The translations under genes were made by a program, and so were the position numbers. The notes below the pieces were generated by a model, which saw nothing but the letters and a program-made list of their open reading frames with translations, did not search any database and was not told the DNA's origin. A DNA stretch of 64,000 nucleotides from CBDAQA01 sp965198865 (GTDB lineage: Bacteria > Planctomycetota > Phycisphaerae > Tepidisphaerales > Tepidisphaeraceae): assembly GCA_965198865.1 (NCBI GenBank), contig CBDAQA010000023.1:1-64000 (forward strand), read 5' to 3'. Below are positions 56,015 to 63,507 of this stretch, piece after piece; position 1 is the stretch's first letter, and each line of letters starts with the position of its first letter.

Positions 56015-56701
56015 TTACAGCAATTTCCGCTCGTCCGCCCGCCGCTCCATCTCGCGCCGAAGGTCCGCCCAGAAGGCGGGCGTCGCCTCGATTGAGGGTC
56101 GCGGATCGTCAATGCGGCTCAGGAGCAACCGCTCAAGGTCAGCGTCACTCCGGATCTCAAGGTGCGGCGGACCTGCAGGATAGGATTCGTCAAGATCGTC
56201 CGCTGCGATGTCGCTCAGATCTTTGGCGACCAGCGAGTTCACGTCTCCAGCCTCATCGGGGAAACCGGCCTTCAAGGCATGCTTGTCCACGATGCCCGCG
56301 GCACGGATCGTTTCCAGGAGGTGTTGGTTCACGTCCGGTCGCGGCTTCTTCGCAAACCAGTGCGCCAGTCGCAGGCGTCGGCGGAGCCCGCCATACGCTT
56401 GGGTCAACGGGTCCTTCCGTTGAGCCGCGATGCGGGCGTCGTAGTCGTCTTGCAGCGTGGCCTCGGCACTGGCTAGCAGGTTGAGACTAGCGATGTTGTC
56501 GAGCTCGGATCGCTGGGCCTCGAACCACGCGTCGATCTCCCTGTCGGTCATTGCGTAGAATCGGGAGTCGGCACCGATCATGCCGCGCCGCAGTGCAGCA
56601 AGAGTTTCCGCCCGGTGGGCGATGATGCTCTCCACCATGCCCTCGTACCACTCCCGGACGTCGGTGATGGAGACGGGTTGCCGCCTGCGGGTGATGCTCA
56701 T
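56015..56701 (-). CDS. Possible HEPN-like protein fused to an antitoxin-type tail
   Basis: A 228-residue soluble protein. Residues 1-145 are helical, with LRRRLRLAHWFAKKPRP near residues 106-122, reminiscent of HEPN-like proteins that keep a basic-aromatic-His helix, but the R-x4-6-H motif is not clear. Residues about 183-228 (SDADLERLLLSRIDDPRPSIEATPAFWADLRREMERRADE) match the C-terminal antitoxin module normally found just before parE genes. The order antitoxin-like tail then parE remnant is the one expected. Function unproven. Confidence 0.5.
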   Translation of the reverse strand: MSITRRRQPVSITDVREWYEGMVESIIAHRAETLAALRRGMIGADSRFYAMTDREIDAWFEAQRSELDNIASLNLLASAEATLQDDYDARIAAQRKDPLTQAYGGLRRRLRLAHWFAKKPRPDVNQHLLETIRAAGIVDKHALKAGFPDEAGDVNSLVAKDLSDIAADDLDESYPAGPPHLEIRSDADLERLLLSRIDDPRPSIEATPAFWADLRREMERRADERKLL

Positions 56702-56708
56702 CGACAGA

Positions 56709-57179
56709 TCACCGACGCATGATGCTCTGGATCAGGTCGTTGAGCGTCTCGGCCGTTAGCGGCACGACCCTCAGCTCGGGATACTTGGATCGAACCAGGT
56801 CCCACTGGCCGTCGGGCTGAACGACGAGCGTGCCCTCACCGGCCTCGCCGATGACGTCCACGCGTCCGGCAACCCCGGCGACGACCGCGCCCTTGGGGGA
56901 AAACGTGACGTGTTCATCGCCGACCGTCAGGATGAGATCCTCGACCTCGTACTTTCCCAAGTGGACCTCGGTGATGGTCCGGGGTTCGGCATGAACTCGC
57001 AAGTAGCCCAGTCGGATCGGCCCGTTCAACCAGTTTTGAATGTCGGCGTACAGGGCCGAGATGGCATTGAGCCACCCAACCTTGCGGGCCGACCAATTGG
57101 CGGCTTTGACCTCCGCGTCCGACCGTTCCTTTTTCGCCCGGAAGAACTCGGTGACTGTCTGTGTCATAGGGTCACCCAT
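56709..57179 (-). CDS. Unknown protein, partner of the 56015 gene
   Basis: A 156-residue soluble protein. The N-terminus is helical and charged (MTQTVTEFFRAKKERSDAEVKAANWSARKVGWLNAI), followed by a beta-rich half (ITEVHLGKYEVEDLILTVGDEHVTFSPKGAVVAGVAGRVDVIG) and a C-terminus LTAETLNDLIQSIMR. No family is recognised. It lies seven bases upstream of the HEPN-like/antitoxin gene in the same direction, so the two form an operon. Confidence 0.6.
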   Translation of the reverse strand: MGDPMTQTVTEFFRAKKERSDAEVKAANWSARKVGWLNAISALYADIQNWLNGPIRLGYLRVHAEPRTITEVHLGKYEVEDLILTVGDEHVTFSPKGAVVAGVAGRVDVIGEAGEGTLVVQPDGQWDLVRSKYPELRVVPLTAETLNDLIQSIMRR

Positions 57180-57237
57180 TGAACATTCGATGGCGTCCGG
57201 GAATGTACGCTTGTTGGGGGACTGAACAAACCGTGAT

Positions 57238-58014
57238 TCACGTCCCGTGCTTGATGTGGTGGTTCGCGTAGGCCAGGGCGATGCCGTAGAGCGTCAGCTC
57301 CGGCGAGACGGCGTGGACCAGCTCCCAGCCGGCGAAGAGCTTCTCGGCGTCGCCGCCGGTGACGATCAGCTCGGGCCAGCGGCCGAGGGTGGTGGCGTAG
57401 GCCTCGACCAGCTCCTTGACCATGCCGCGGGTGCCGGTGACGACGCCGGCGAGGATGGCGCTGCGGGTGTCGCGGCCGATGCCCTCGGCCGGGGGGGCGT
57501 CCAGCTCGACCAGCGGCAGGCCGGCGGTCCGCTCGTGCAGGGCGGTGAGCATCATGTGGGCGCCGGGGGCGATCGCGCCGCCGAGGAACGCGCCGGTGTC
57601 GTCACAGCAGTCGACGGTCAACGCGGTGCCGGCATCGGCGACGACGCAGGCGTGGCCGATCTGCTCGTAGGCGGCGGCGACGTTCAGCACCCGGTCGACG
57701 CCGGTCTTGTTCGGCTCGGTGGTGTGGACGGCGCTGGGCAGGTCGATCACCCGGCCGACCCATTGGACGGCGTGGCCGGTGGTGCGGTTGGAGACGTGCT
57801 CGACGGCTTCCAGTAACGGGCCGTTCACGCAGGCACCGACGACGGCGGGCGAGTCGGCGTCGGCCACGCGCTTCCAGGCGTCGGCGATGATCCCCTCCCA
57901 CTCGGACCGGGCGTCGATCGGCACGCGGGTCGCAAGTTCCAGTTGCCCGGCGACGAAGGCCCCCACGGCCAGGCGGGTGTTGCCGACGTTCAGAACGATG
58001 ACGTTGATGTCCAT
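57238..58014 (-). CDS. coaX: Type III pantothenate kinase
   Basis: CoaX phosphorylates pantothenate, the first step of coenzyme A synthesis, and is not inhibited by CoA. The 258 residues have the ASKHA-fold motifs: NVGNTRLAVGAF at the N-terminus (phosphate 1), TGVDRVLNVAAAYE, VVADAGTALTVDCCDD (phosphate 2) and FLGGAIAPGAHMM, then IVTGGDAEKLF (adenosine). All key acidic residues seem present. Confidence 0.95.
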   Translation of the reverse strand: MDINVIVLNVGNTRLAVGAFVAGQLELATRVPIDARSEWEGIIADAWKRVADADSPAVVGACVNGPLLEAVEHVSNRTTGHAVQWVGRVIDLPSAVHTTEPNKTGVDRVLNVAAAYEQIGHACVVADAGTALTVDCCDDTGAFLGGAIAPGAHMMLTALHERTAGLPLVELDAPPAEGIGRDTRSAILAGVVTGTRGMVKELVEAYATTLGRWPELIVTGGDAEKLFAGWELVHAVSPELTLYGIALAYANHHIKHGT

Positions 58015-58087
58015 GGGGGCATCTTAGCGCGAAGGGCATCTGCACGTCGCGTCGTCGTCCGCGTGGCGGGGGCACTGACGGGTGGGG

Positions 58088-58936
58088 CTATTCGAAGAAT
58101 CTGCACCGCTCGGGCGGCCAGCAGATGGCGACCACCTTGCAGGTGATGCGGTCGCGGGGCATGGCACCCTGAGTGTGACCGTTGATCGAGGGCCAGAACC
58201 GTGCGTCGGTCGACTCCATGGTGTTGTCGCCGAGCAGGAAATACTCGCCCGCCCGCAGCCAGATCGGGCGGCCCCAGCAGCCGTTGGCCGCCAGTTGGGG
58301 CGAGGGGGCCGCCAGCGGTTGTTGCCAACGGTCGACCGCGCGGTACGGCCCGGCCCCCGGCGGGAGGTCGACGAGCCTGTCGTTGATCTTGACGCCGGTG
58401 TCGGTGACCTCCACCTTGTCACCCGGCAGGCCCACCACCCGCTTGACCAGATACGCCATGTCGGGCGGGAACAACCCGGGCGGGGCCGTGAAGCCCACGA
58501 TGTCCCAGCGGTTGATTGGCACGTCCTTCAGCGTCAGATATCGGTCGCCCGCCTGAAGGGCGGGAGCCATGCTGGGCGTGGGCGTGTAGCAGAGCTCGTA
58601 GACGTGGTCCTGCAGGTACGACAGCACCCTGTGTTGCCAGACCAGGGCCGATGCGAGCAGCGCCGCGGCGGCGAACAGCCTCAGCGACGGGTCGTGAAGC
58701 ATCGGCTTCTTGGTCGCGCCGGCACACCGAACGGCGTCGATCAGCTGGACGAGCCCGACCACCACTGCAGCGACGAAGACGGCGGCAAGTTCGGCGATCC
58801 GTTGCGGCTGCACAACCAGCTGGACGCACCACAGGCTCAGCCCCAGCGCCACCGTGAACCAGAACAATCCCAGGAAGTACGAGCCGGCGAGGAAGTGACC
58901 GACCCCGGGCCAGATCAGGGCACCGGAGAAGGACAT
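58088..58936 (-). CDS. lepB: Signal peptidase I
   Basis: An inner-membrane serine protease removing signal peptides. The 282-residue protein has about four hydrophobic helices before the catalytic domain. The nucleophile is in CYTPTPSMAPALQAGD, the general base Lys in AYLVKRVVGLPGDKVEV, and GDNTMESTDARFWP closes the site. ATG 58936 is preceded by GGAAGG. It lies directly downstream of rplS, a common order. Confidence 0.93.
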   Translation of the reverse strand: MSFSGALIWPGVGHFLAGSYFLGLFWFTVALGLSLWCVQLVVQPQRIAELAAVFVAAVVVGLVQLIDAVRCAGATKKPMLHDPSLRLFAAAALLASALVWQHRVLSYLQDHVYELCYTPTPSMAPALQAGDRYLTLKDVPINRWDIVGFTAPPGLFPPDMAYLVKRVVGLPGDKVEVTDTGVKINDRLVDLPPGAGPYRAVDRWQQPLAAPSPQLAANGCWGRPIWLRAGEYFLLGDNTMESTDARFWPSINGHTQGAMPRDRITCKVVAICWPPERCRFFE

Positions 58937-59112
58937 CAGTGCCTTCCCCTGACGGTTGGGCGAAGGCGCGTCGCGTACGGTATCGGGCGTCGGGGTCACC
59001 CCAACAGATCGGCGATCGCTTGGACGTCCTTGATTGAGGGCGCACATGGGGCTGTCCTGCGCCACCCCAAGGTTCGAAGATTGCGGTTCGGGCCCGGCAT
59101 CCGAGAACGAAG

Positions 59113-59141
59113 ACGGCCCGGACGATCGCCGTCCGGGCCGT
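59113..59141. terminator. Hairpin after rplS
   Basis: ACGGCCCGGAC (59113-59123) and GTCCGGGCCGT (59131-59141) form an 11-bp perfect stem with a seven-base loop, 27 bases beyond the rplS stop. A T tract is poor on the minus strand, so termination is only likely. Confidence 0.55.
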
Positions 59142-59167
59142 TCTTGATCGCCCTTGAGGGCTGGGAC

Positions 59168-59584
59168 TCAGGTGCCGGCGCCGACCAACTCGCGGCTCTC
59201 GGCCTTCTCGACCGGGGCGGGGGCTTCCTTCTTCACCTTGCGGATCTCGACCAGGCGGGTCGCCTTGCCGACGCGGTCGCGGAGGTAGAACAGCTTGGCC
59301 CGGCGGGTCTCGCCGCTGCGCTTGACGGTCACCTTGCTGATGAAGGGGCTGTGGAGGGGGAAAATGCGTTCCACACCTTCGTTGTTCACAATCCGGCGGA
59401 CGGTGAAGGTCTCGTTGATGCCGCGACCCTTCTTCATGATGACCGTGCCGCTGAACGTCTGGATGCGCTCCTTCTCGCCCTCGACGATGCGGGTGGCGAC
59501 GTCGACGGTGTCGCCGACGAGGAACTGGGGGGCGTCGGTCTTGAGGTGTGGCTGTTCGACGAGCGTGATGTACTTGTTAATCAT
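59168..59584 (-). CDS. rplS: 50S ribosomal protein L19
   Basis: A structural protein of the large subunit at the inter-subunit bridge. FLVGDTVDVATRIVEGEKERIQTFSGTVIMKKGRGINETFTVRRIV and VERIFPLHSPFISKVTVKRSGETRRAKLFYLRDRVGKATRL are diagnostic, and 138 residues including a short acidic tail is normal. It is the third gene of the rpsP-trmD-rplS group. Confidence 0.97.
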   Translation of the reverse strand: MINKYITLVEQPHLKTDAPQFLVGDTVDVATRIVEGEKERIQTFSGTVIMKKGRGINETFTVRRIVNNEGVERIFPLHSPFISKVTVKRSGETRRAKLFYLRDRVGKATRLVEIRKVKKEAPAPVEKAESRELVGAGT

Positions 59585-59661
59585 GGCTTGGTTCTCCGGT
59601 TGGCACGCCGTCGCCGGAGAACAACGTCTCGGCTACCGCGGCTGGTATGGGGGAGGATGAC

Positions 59662-60423
59662 TCATTCGGGGGTGTTCATGGGACGGTCGTTCAGATGGCT
59701 CTCGGGGGCGTTGCGGTCCTGGTAGGCGCGCCACAAATCAGGTCGGCGTTCCCGGGTCCGCTGCTTCCGCTGGTCCAACCTCCACTGGGCAATCGCCGCG
59801 TGATTGCCCGACAGCAAAACGTCCGGCACCCCCATCCCGCGGAACTCCCGCGGGCGGGTGTACTGGGGGTATTCTAGTAGGCCGTGCGCGAAGGACTCGT
59901 CCGCCGCGCCGGTTTTCGCGCCCAGGGCACCCGGCAGCAGGCGGACCACGGCGTCGATGATCACCATCGCCGCCAGCTCGCCACCGCTGAGGACAAAGTC
60001 CCCGATGCTGACCTCCCGCGTGTTTAGCCCGACCGAGATCCGCTCGTCAAGCCCTTCATAATGTCCGGCGATCAACAGTAACCGATCCGCGCCCGCGAAC
60101 TCCTGGGCCATCGCCTGATCGAACAGGCTCCCCTGCGGGGACAGCAGCACGCGGATCGCCCGACCCCCGCTCTCGGGTCGTTCGTCCTGGCCTTCGGCGT
60201 GCTCGACGGCATCGTAGACCGTCGGGCACATCATGACCATGCCGGGACCGCCGCCGAACGGCTTGTCGTCGACCGATTTGTGGACGTCGGTCGCGAAGTC
60301 CCGGATCTGCGTCAGGCGGTACTCGACCAGCCCCTTGGCCGCCGCCCGCTTCGGGATGCTCGTGCCCAGGATGGGCTCGAACATCTCGGGGAACAGGGTG
60401 AGGATGTCAATCCTCAGCGGCAT
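59662..60423 (-). CDS. trmD: tRNA (guanine37-N1)-methyltransferase
   Basis: TrmD methylates G37 of tRNAs reading CNN codons and prevents frameshifting. The trefoil-knot SAM site is in LLLIAGHYEGLDERI and IGDFVLSGGELAAMVIIDAVVRLLPG, with DDKPFGGGPGMVMM near residue 55 and EYPQYTRPREFRGMGVPDVLLSGNHAAIAQWR near the C-terminus. The start at ATG 60423 puts LRIDILTLFPEMF at the N-terminus. Length 253. Confidence 0.97.
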   Translation of the reverse strand: MPLRIDILTLFPEMFEPILGTSIPKRAAAKGLVEYRLTQIRDFATDVHKSVDDKPFGGGPGMVMMCPTVYDAVEHAEGQDERPESGGRAIRVLLSPQGSLFDQAMAQEFAGADRLLLIAGHYEGLDERISVGLNTREVSIGDFVLSGGELAAMVIIDAVVRLLPGALGAKTGAADESFAHGLLEYPQYTRPREFRGMGVPDVLLSGNHAAIAQWRLDQRKQRTRERRPDLWRAYQDRNAPESHLNDRPMNTPE

Positions 60424-60511
60424 CGGCGCTACACGGGTGGCCAAACGCGGTTCGGGGTCCGGTCGTCGGTGTTTGCCGATCGACCGAACCCCGAACCGTT
60501 GTCGAACCTGA

Positions 60512-60829
60512 TTAAGCCTTGGCCTCAGCCACCACCGGCGCGGCCTTGGGCTTGCGCGACACGGGCAGGCGGAGCATCTTGTGCTCCACGCCGGCCCGCT
60601 TGAGCATGGTCGAGACGGTCTCCGACGGGGTCGCGCCGACGTCCAGCCAGTACTTGCACCGGTCCAGCTTGGCGTTGAACACCTTGGTGGCGTCCTTGTT
60701 CTGGGGATCGTACGTCCCCAGCTCCTCGATGACCCGCCCGTCCCGCGGCGTGCGGGAATCGACGGCAGCCATCCGGTAGAACGGGGCGTGGATACGACCC
60801 ATCCGCTTAAATCTGATCTTCACGGCCAT
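60512..60829 (-). CDS. rpsP: 30S ribosomal protein S16
   Basis: The full S16 of 105 residues: VKIRFKRMGRIHAPFYRMAAVDSRTPRDGRVIEELGTYDPQNKD and the C-terminal KYWLDVGATPSETVSTMLKRAGV with a short Ala/Lys tail. First gene of the group. The expected rimM between it and trmD is absent: only 88 bases separate their coding regions. Confidence 0.97.
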   Translation of the reverse strand: MAVKIRFKRMGRIHAPFYRMAAVDSRTPRDGRVIEELGTYDPQNKDATKVFNAKLDRCKYWLDVGATPSETVSTMLKRAGVEHKMLRLPVSRKPKAAPVVAEAKA

Positions 60830-60928
60830 TGCGCAGTCTCCAAACCCCTTCGGGAGCGAAGGGTCGGGCAGTATATACAGGTGGCGAGGCGTTGCAAGGC
60901 GCGGCGGGCGGCGTTACGAGGAGGACAC

Positions 60929-61465
60929 ATGTCGAGAGTGGGAAGGCGAGTTCTCCGCTGGATATCACTGGGATCGCTGGCGCTGTGCTTCGCGTCGGCG
61001 GGGTTGTGGCTTCGCGCCCAGTTTCGTGGCGATGGCGTGCGGCGGACGGAGATCTCCCAGGTATCGGAGAGCGATTGGATCGTCCGGACGTCACCCCGGG
61101 CCGTCGTGGTCAATCATATCCACGCCGCGATCACGCCTTTCGTCGGGGGACCGCTTGTCCCGACGCTGTTGAAGCTTGGCGTGGACTGGACGTACACCGT
61201 CGAGGATGCGGCCGATCTTGGCATCGGAGTTTGGCCGACCGTGACGCGGCTCCGCGATCCACCGCCGAGCGTGGACGGGCAAACCGCGGTCGCCCTTCCG
61301 TTCTGGTTGCTGGTCGGCGGATTCGGCGTGCTGCCGATCGTGGGGCTCTTCCGCCGGCGGCAAACGATGCCAGGCCATTGCCGCCGGTGCGGGTACGACC
61401 TCCGCGCGTCGCCGGGGCGGTGTCCGGAGTGCGGGGCGACGTCGATGGCTGGCAACCCCAATTAG
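60929..61465 (+). CDS. Planctomycete-type one-TM protein with zinc ribbon
   Basis: A 178-residue protein behind GAGGAGGAC. N-terminal membrane helix (WISLGSLALCFASAGLWLRA), a beta-rich extracytoplasmic domain, a second hydrophobic segment (VALPFWLLVGGFGVLPIVGLF) and a cytoplasmic zinc ribbon GHCRRCGYDLRASPGRCPECG. This layout is highly typical of Phycisphaerae and related planctomycetes; the function is unknown. The 35423 gene is a relative without the ribbon. Confidence 0.8.
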   Translation: MSRVGRRVLRWISLGSLALCFASAGLWLRAQFRGDGVRRTEISQVSESDWIVRTSPRAVVVNHIHAAITPFVGGPLVPTLLKLGVDWTYTVEDAADLGIGVWPTVTRLRDPPPSVDGQTAVALPFWLLVGGFGVLPIVGLFRRRQTMPGHCRRCGYDLRASPGRCPECGATSMAGNPN

Positions 61466-61578
61466 CCCCCGGCGAACACGCCCGGGGTTGGCGTGGAACG
61501 TCTTGGGCCGTTCGATTCGCGAACGACGGGATTTGGTTCGCCACGTCAACCCTGGGTGTGTTCACCCAGGGCTAAATG
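61460..61578. repeat. Large inverted pair of CCCGGG-type repeats
   Basis: Two units of about 38 bases (61460-61496 and 61541-61578) are inverted copies at roughly 80 % identity, and each is itself a palindrome (CCCTGGGTG-TGTT-CACCCAGGG at 61550-61571). The first overlaps the stop of the upstream gene and the second the stop of the downstream minus-strand gene, so the element may end both transcripts. Confidence 0.75.
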
Positions 61579-61961
61579 GGGGCGTTTGTGTTCCGTAGCA
61601 GGTCGGCGAGCTGCGTCACGAACGCGCTGCGGGCCAACACGCGATCGATGCCACCGTCCCGCGCCGCCGCGATCGTGGCGGTGTCGACGTGGGACACGAA
61701 GCCGACCACCGGCTTGCCGGTGCGCTCGCGCCAGGCGATGGCGGTGTCCATCGCACCCTCCTGATTCAGGTCGACAAACAACTGTGAGCCATCGCGATCG
61801 ACCAGCTTCGCGGGGTCGCGGACGATCGCCACCACAACACCGGCATGGGTCGCCGCGACGGTGATCTTGCTGGCGAACAGCAGGTCTCGCACGAGGCACA
61901 GCGTGGGGAGCGAGGGTTCCAAGGGGGCGGTTCCGATAAAGTTGATCCTGCGCCACCGCAA
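61572..61961 (-). CDS. Receiver-like protein without phosphorylation site
   Basis: About 115-129 residues with an alpha/beta pattern resembling a CheY-like or B12-binding-like fold: CLVRDLLFASKITVAATHAGV, VVAIVRDPAKLVDRDGSQLFVDLN, GKPVVGFVSHVDTATIAAARDGGIDRVLARSAFVTQLADLL. The usual Asp acceptor pair and Lys are not clearly present. The start is uncertain (TTG at 61961 or 61922, no RBS). It may be a pseudo-receiver binding partners without phosphorylation. Confidence 0.55.
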   Translation of the reverse strand: MRWRRINFIGTAPLEPSLPTLCLVRDLLFASKITVAATHAGVVVAIVRDPAKLVDRDGSQLFVDLNQEGAMDTAIAWRERTGKPVVGFVSHVDTATIAAARDGGIDRVLARSAFVTQLADLLRNTNAPI

Positions 61962-62045
61962 TCGCCGAAATGTGGGCTATCGCGGGACACTGGGCTGCCG
62001 GCCAAGTGGGTTGCCGCTCAGGCGTTTGATCCGGGAACGTAACCG

Positions 62046-62825
62046 ATGGACCTTGCGACGCTATTCGGCGTGCTGTTGGCCTGGGGGGCCGTGCTGTTCT
62101 CCATGTGGCACATGAGCGAGGGGCACATGGAGGCCTACTTCAAGCCGCCGGAGGTGTTCCTGGTGTTCGGCGGGGCCATCGGGGCGGCCCTGCTGTCGAT
62201 GCCGCTGCACAGCGTCACCGGGACGCTCAACTACCTGAAGAAGTGGATGCTGGGCAAGGACGTCCACGTCCAGCACGTCATTCACGACATGGTGAAGTAC
62301 GCGGAAACCGCGCGGCGCGATGGCGTGCTGGCGCTGGAGAAGGTGGCCAAGGAGAACCCCGACCCGTTCCTGCGGCGCGGGCTGCAGCTGACGATCGACG
62401 GGACCGACCCGGAGATGATCGAGCGGATCATGCGGATCGAGATCGACGCCATGATCGAGCGGCACAAGCACGGCAAGGAGCTGTTCGGCACGCTGGCCAA
62501 GTTCGGCCCGGGGTTCGGGCTGATGGCGACGCTGATCGCGCAGGTGGCGATGTTCCTGAACCTGGGCGGTGACGCGGCGGCGATCGGCAAGTCGCTGGCG
62601 GCGGCGCTGACCGGGACGCTGTACGGCTGCCTGCTGCAGAACCTGCTGGCCGGCCCGATCGCCGAGAAGCTCAAGGCCCGCAGCGCCGAGGAGGCGTTCA
62701 GCAAGGAGGTCATCCTCCAGGGCGTGCTGAGCATCCAGGCGGGCAACAACCCGCGCATCGTCGAGATGCAGCTGCTGAGCTTCCTGAGCGTCGGGCAGCA
62801 GGCGCACATGGCGAAGGCGGCGTGA
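62046..62825 (+). CDS. motA: Flagellar motor stator protein MotA
   Basis: An inner-membrane stator subunit of 259 residues with four helices. The first helix starts LFGVLLAWGAVLFSMW, the cytoplasmic part carries DGVLALEKVAKENPDPFLRRGLQLTIDGTDPEMIERIM, and the last two helices GFGLMATLIAQVAMFLNLGG and LAAALTGTLYGCLLQNLLAGPIAEKL are the conserved MotA signature region. MotB follows with one gene between. No flagellar structural genes are in the window. Confidence 0.93.
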   Translation: MDLATLFGVLLAWGAVLFSMWHMSEGHMEAYFKPPEVFLVFGGAIGAALLSMPLHSVTGTLNYLKKWMLGKDVHVQHVIHDMVKYAETARRDGVLALEKVAKENPDPFLRRGLQLTIDGTDPEMIERIMRIEIDAMIERHKHGKELFGTLAKFGPGFGLMATLIAQVAMFLNLGGDAAAIGKSLAAALTGTLYGCLLQNLLAGPIAEKLKARSAEEAFSKEVILQGVLSIQAGNNPRIVEMQLLSFLSVGQQAHMAKAA

Positions 62826-62871
62826 TCGGCGTCCTGCGGAACGCACAACTCCCCACTCACAACTGGTTCCC

Positions 62872-63396
62872 ATGGACCCCACCTACCTGATCGAGCAGAT
62901 CGTCGCCTCGGCCCACGACGTGCGGCGGGCGCTGAAGGGGCGCGAGCTGGCGGCCCGGTTCGAGCAGGCGCTGCTGCCGGCGCTGGCCGTGCGGGGGCTG
63001 CGCTGTACGGCCGAGGAGCGCGTGCCCGTCGAGTACCGCGGCGGCGGGGTCACGGTGGGCTACCACGTCGACCTGCGCGTGACCGGCGTGCCGCTGGTGG
63101 TCGAGCTGAAGGTGCTCGACGGCCTGCACGACAGCGACGACGACCAGATGCTGAACCGCCTGCGCCTGGGCGCCTGGCAACGTGGGGCGGTCAACCTGAA
63201 CGTGATGGTCACCAACCGCGGCGTGCGGTCGGACCTGTTCGACCTGCGCCACCTGGCGAACCCGCTGGCCAAGCCCAAGCCCCAGCGGCAGCCGATGACC
63301 GAGCGGCAGCCGGTGTGGACCGCCCGGATGCCGCTGGCGCGGCCCGGCGTGGCGGGTCGCATCGCGCCGCCGCCCGTCGGTCGCCAGGCGGCGTAG
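62872..63396 (+). CDS. GxxExxY-family protein
   Basis: A 174-residue soluble protein starting DPTYLIEQIVASAHDVRRALKGRELAARFEQALLPALAVRGL. It keeps the family shape (an E in a first helix, then VEYRGGGVTVGYHVDLRVTGVPLVVELKVLDGL), a PD-(D/E)xK-like core with D and E-x-K residues. The family is common and functionally unknown. It is inserted between motA and motB, 46 bases after motA, and followed by an inverted repeat. Confidence 0.85.
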   Translation: MDPTYLIEQIVASAHDVRRALKGRELAARFEQALLPALAVRGLRCTAEERVPVEYRGGGVTVGYHVDLRVTGVPLVVELKVLDGLHDSDDDQMLNRLRLGAWQRGAVNLNVMVTNRGVRSDLFDLRHLANPLAKPKPQRQPMTERQPVWTARMPLARPGVAGRIAPPPVGRQAA

Positions 63397-63410
63397 TCAC
63401 CCCGCGTAGC

Positions 63411-63464
63411 GGTCGCCCCGAGGGGCACGCTTCGACCGTCGACGAGTGCCCCTTCGGGGCGACC
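63411..63464. repeat. Inverted repeat between the GxxExxY gene and motB
   Basis: GGTCGCCCCGAGGGGCAC (63411-63428) pairs with 63446-63464 with one bulged T, and flanking CCGCGT/ACGCGG extends the stem. It lies 15 bases after the stop, 44 bases before motB. Confidence 0.7.
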
Positions 63465-63507
63465 CGCCACGCGGCAGATCAATGTCCACCTCGATGATGG
63501 AGACCCC

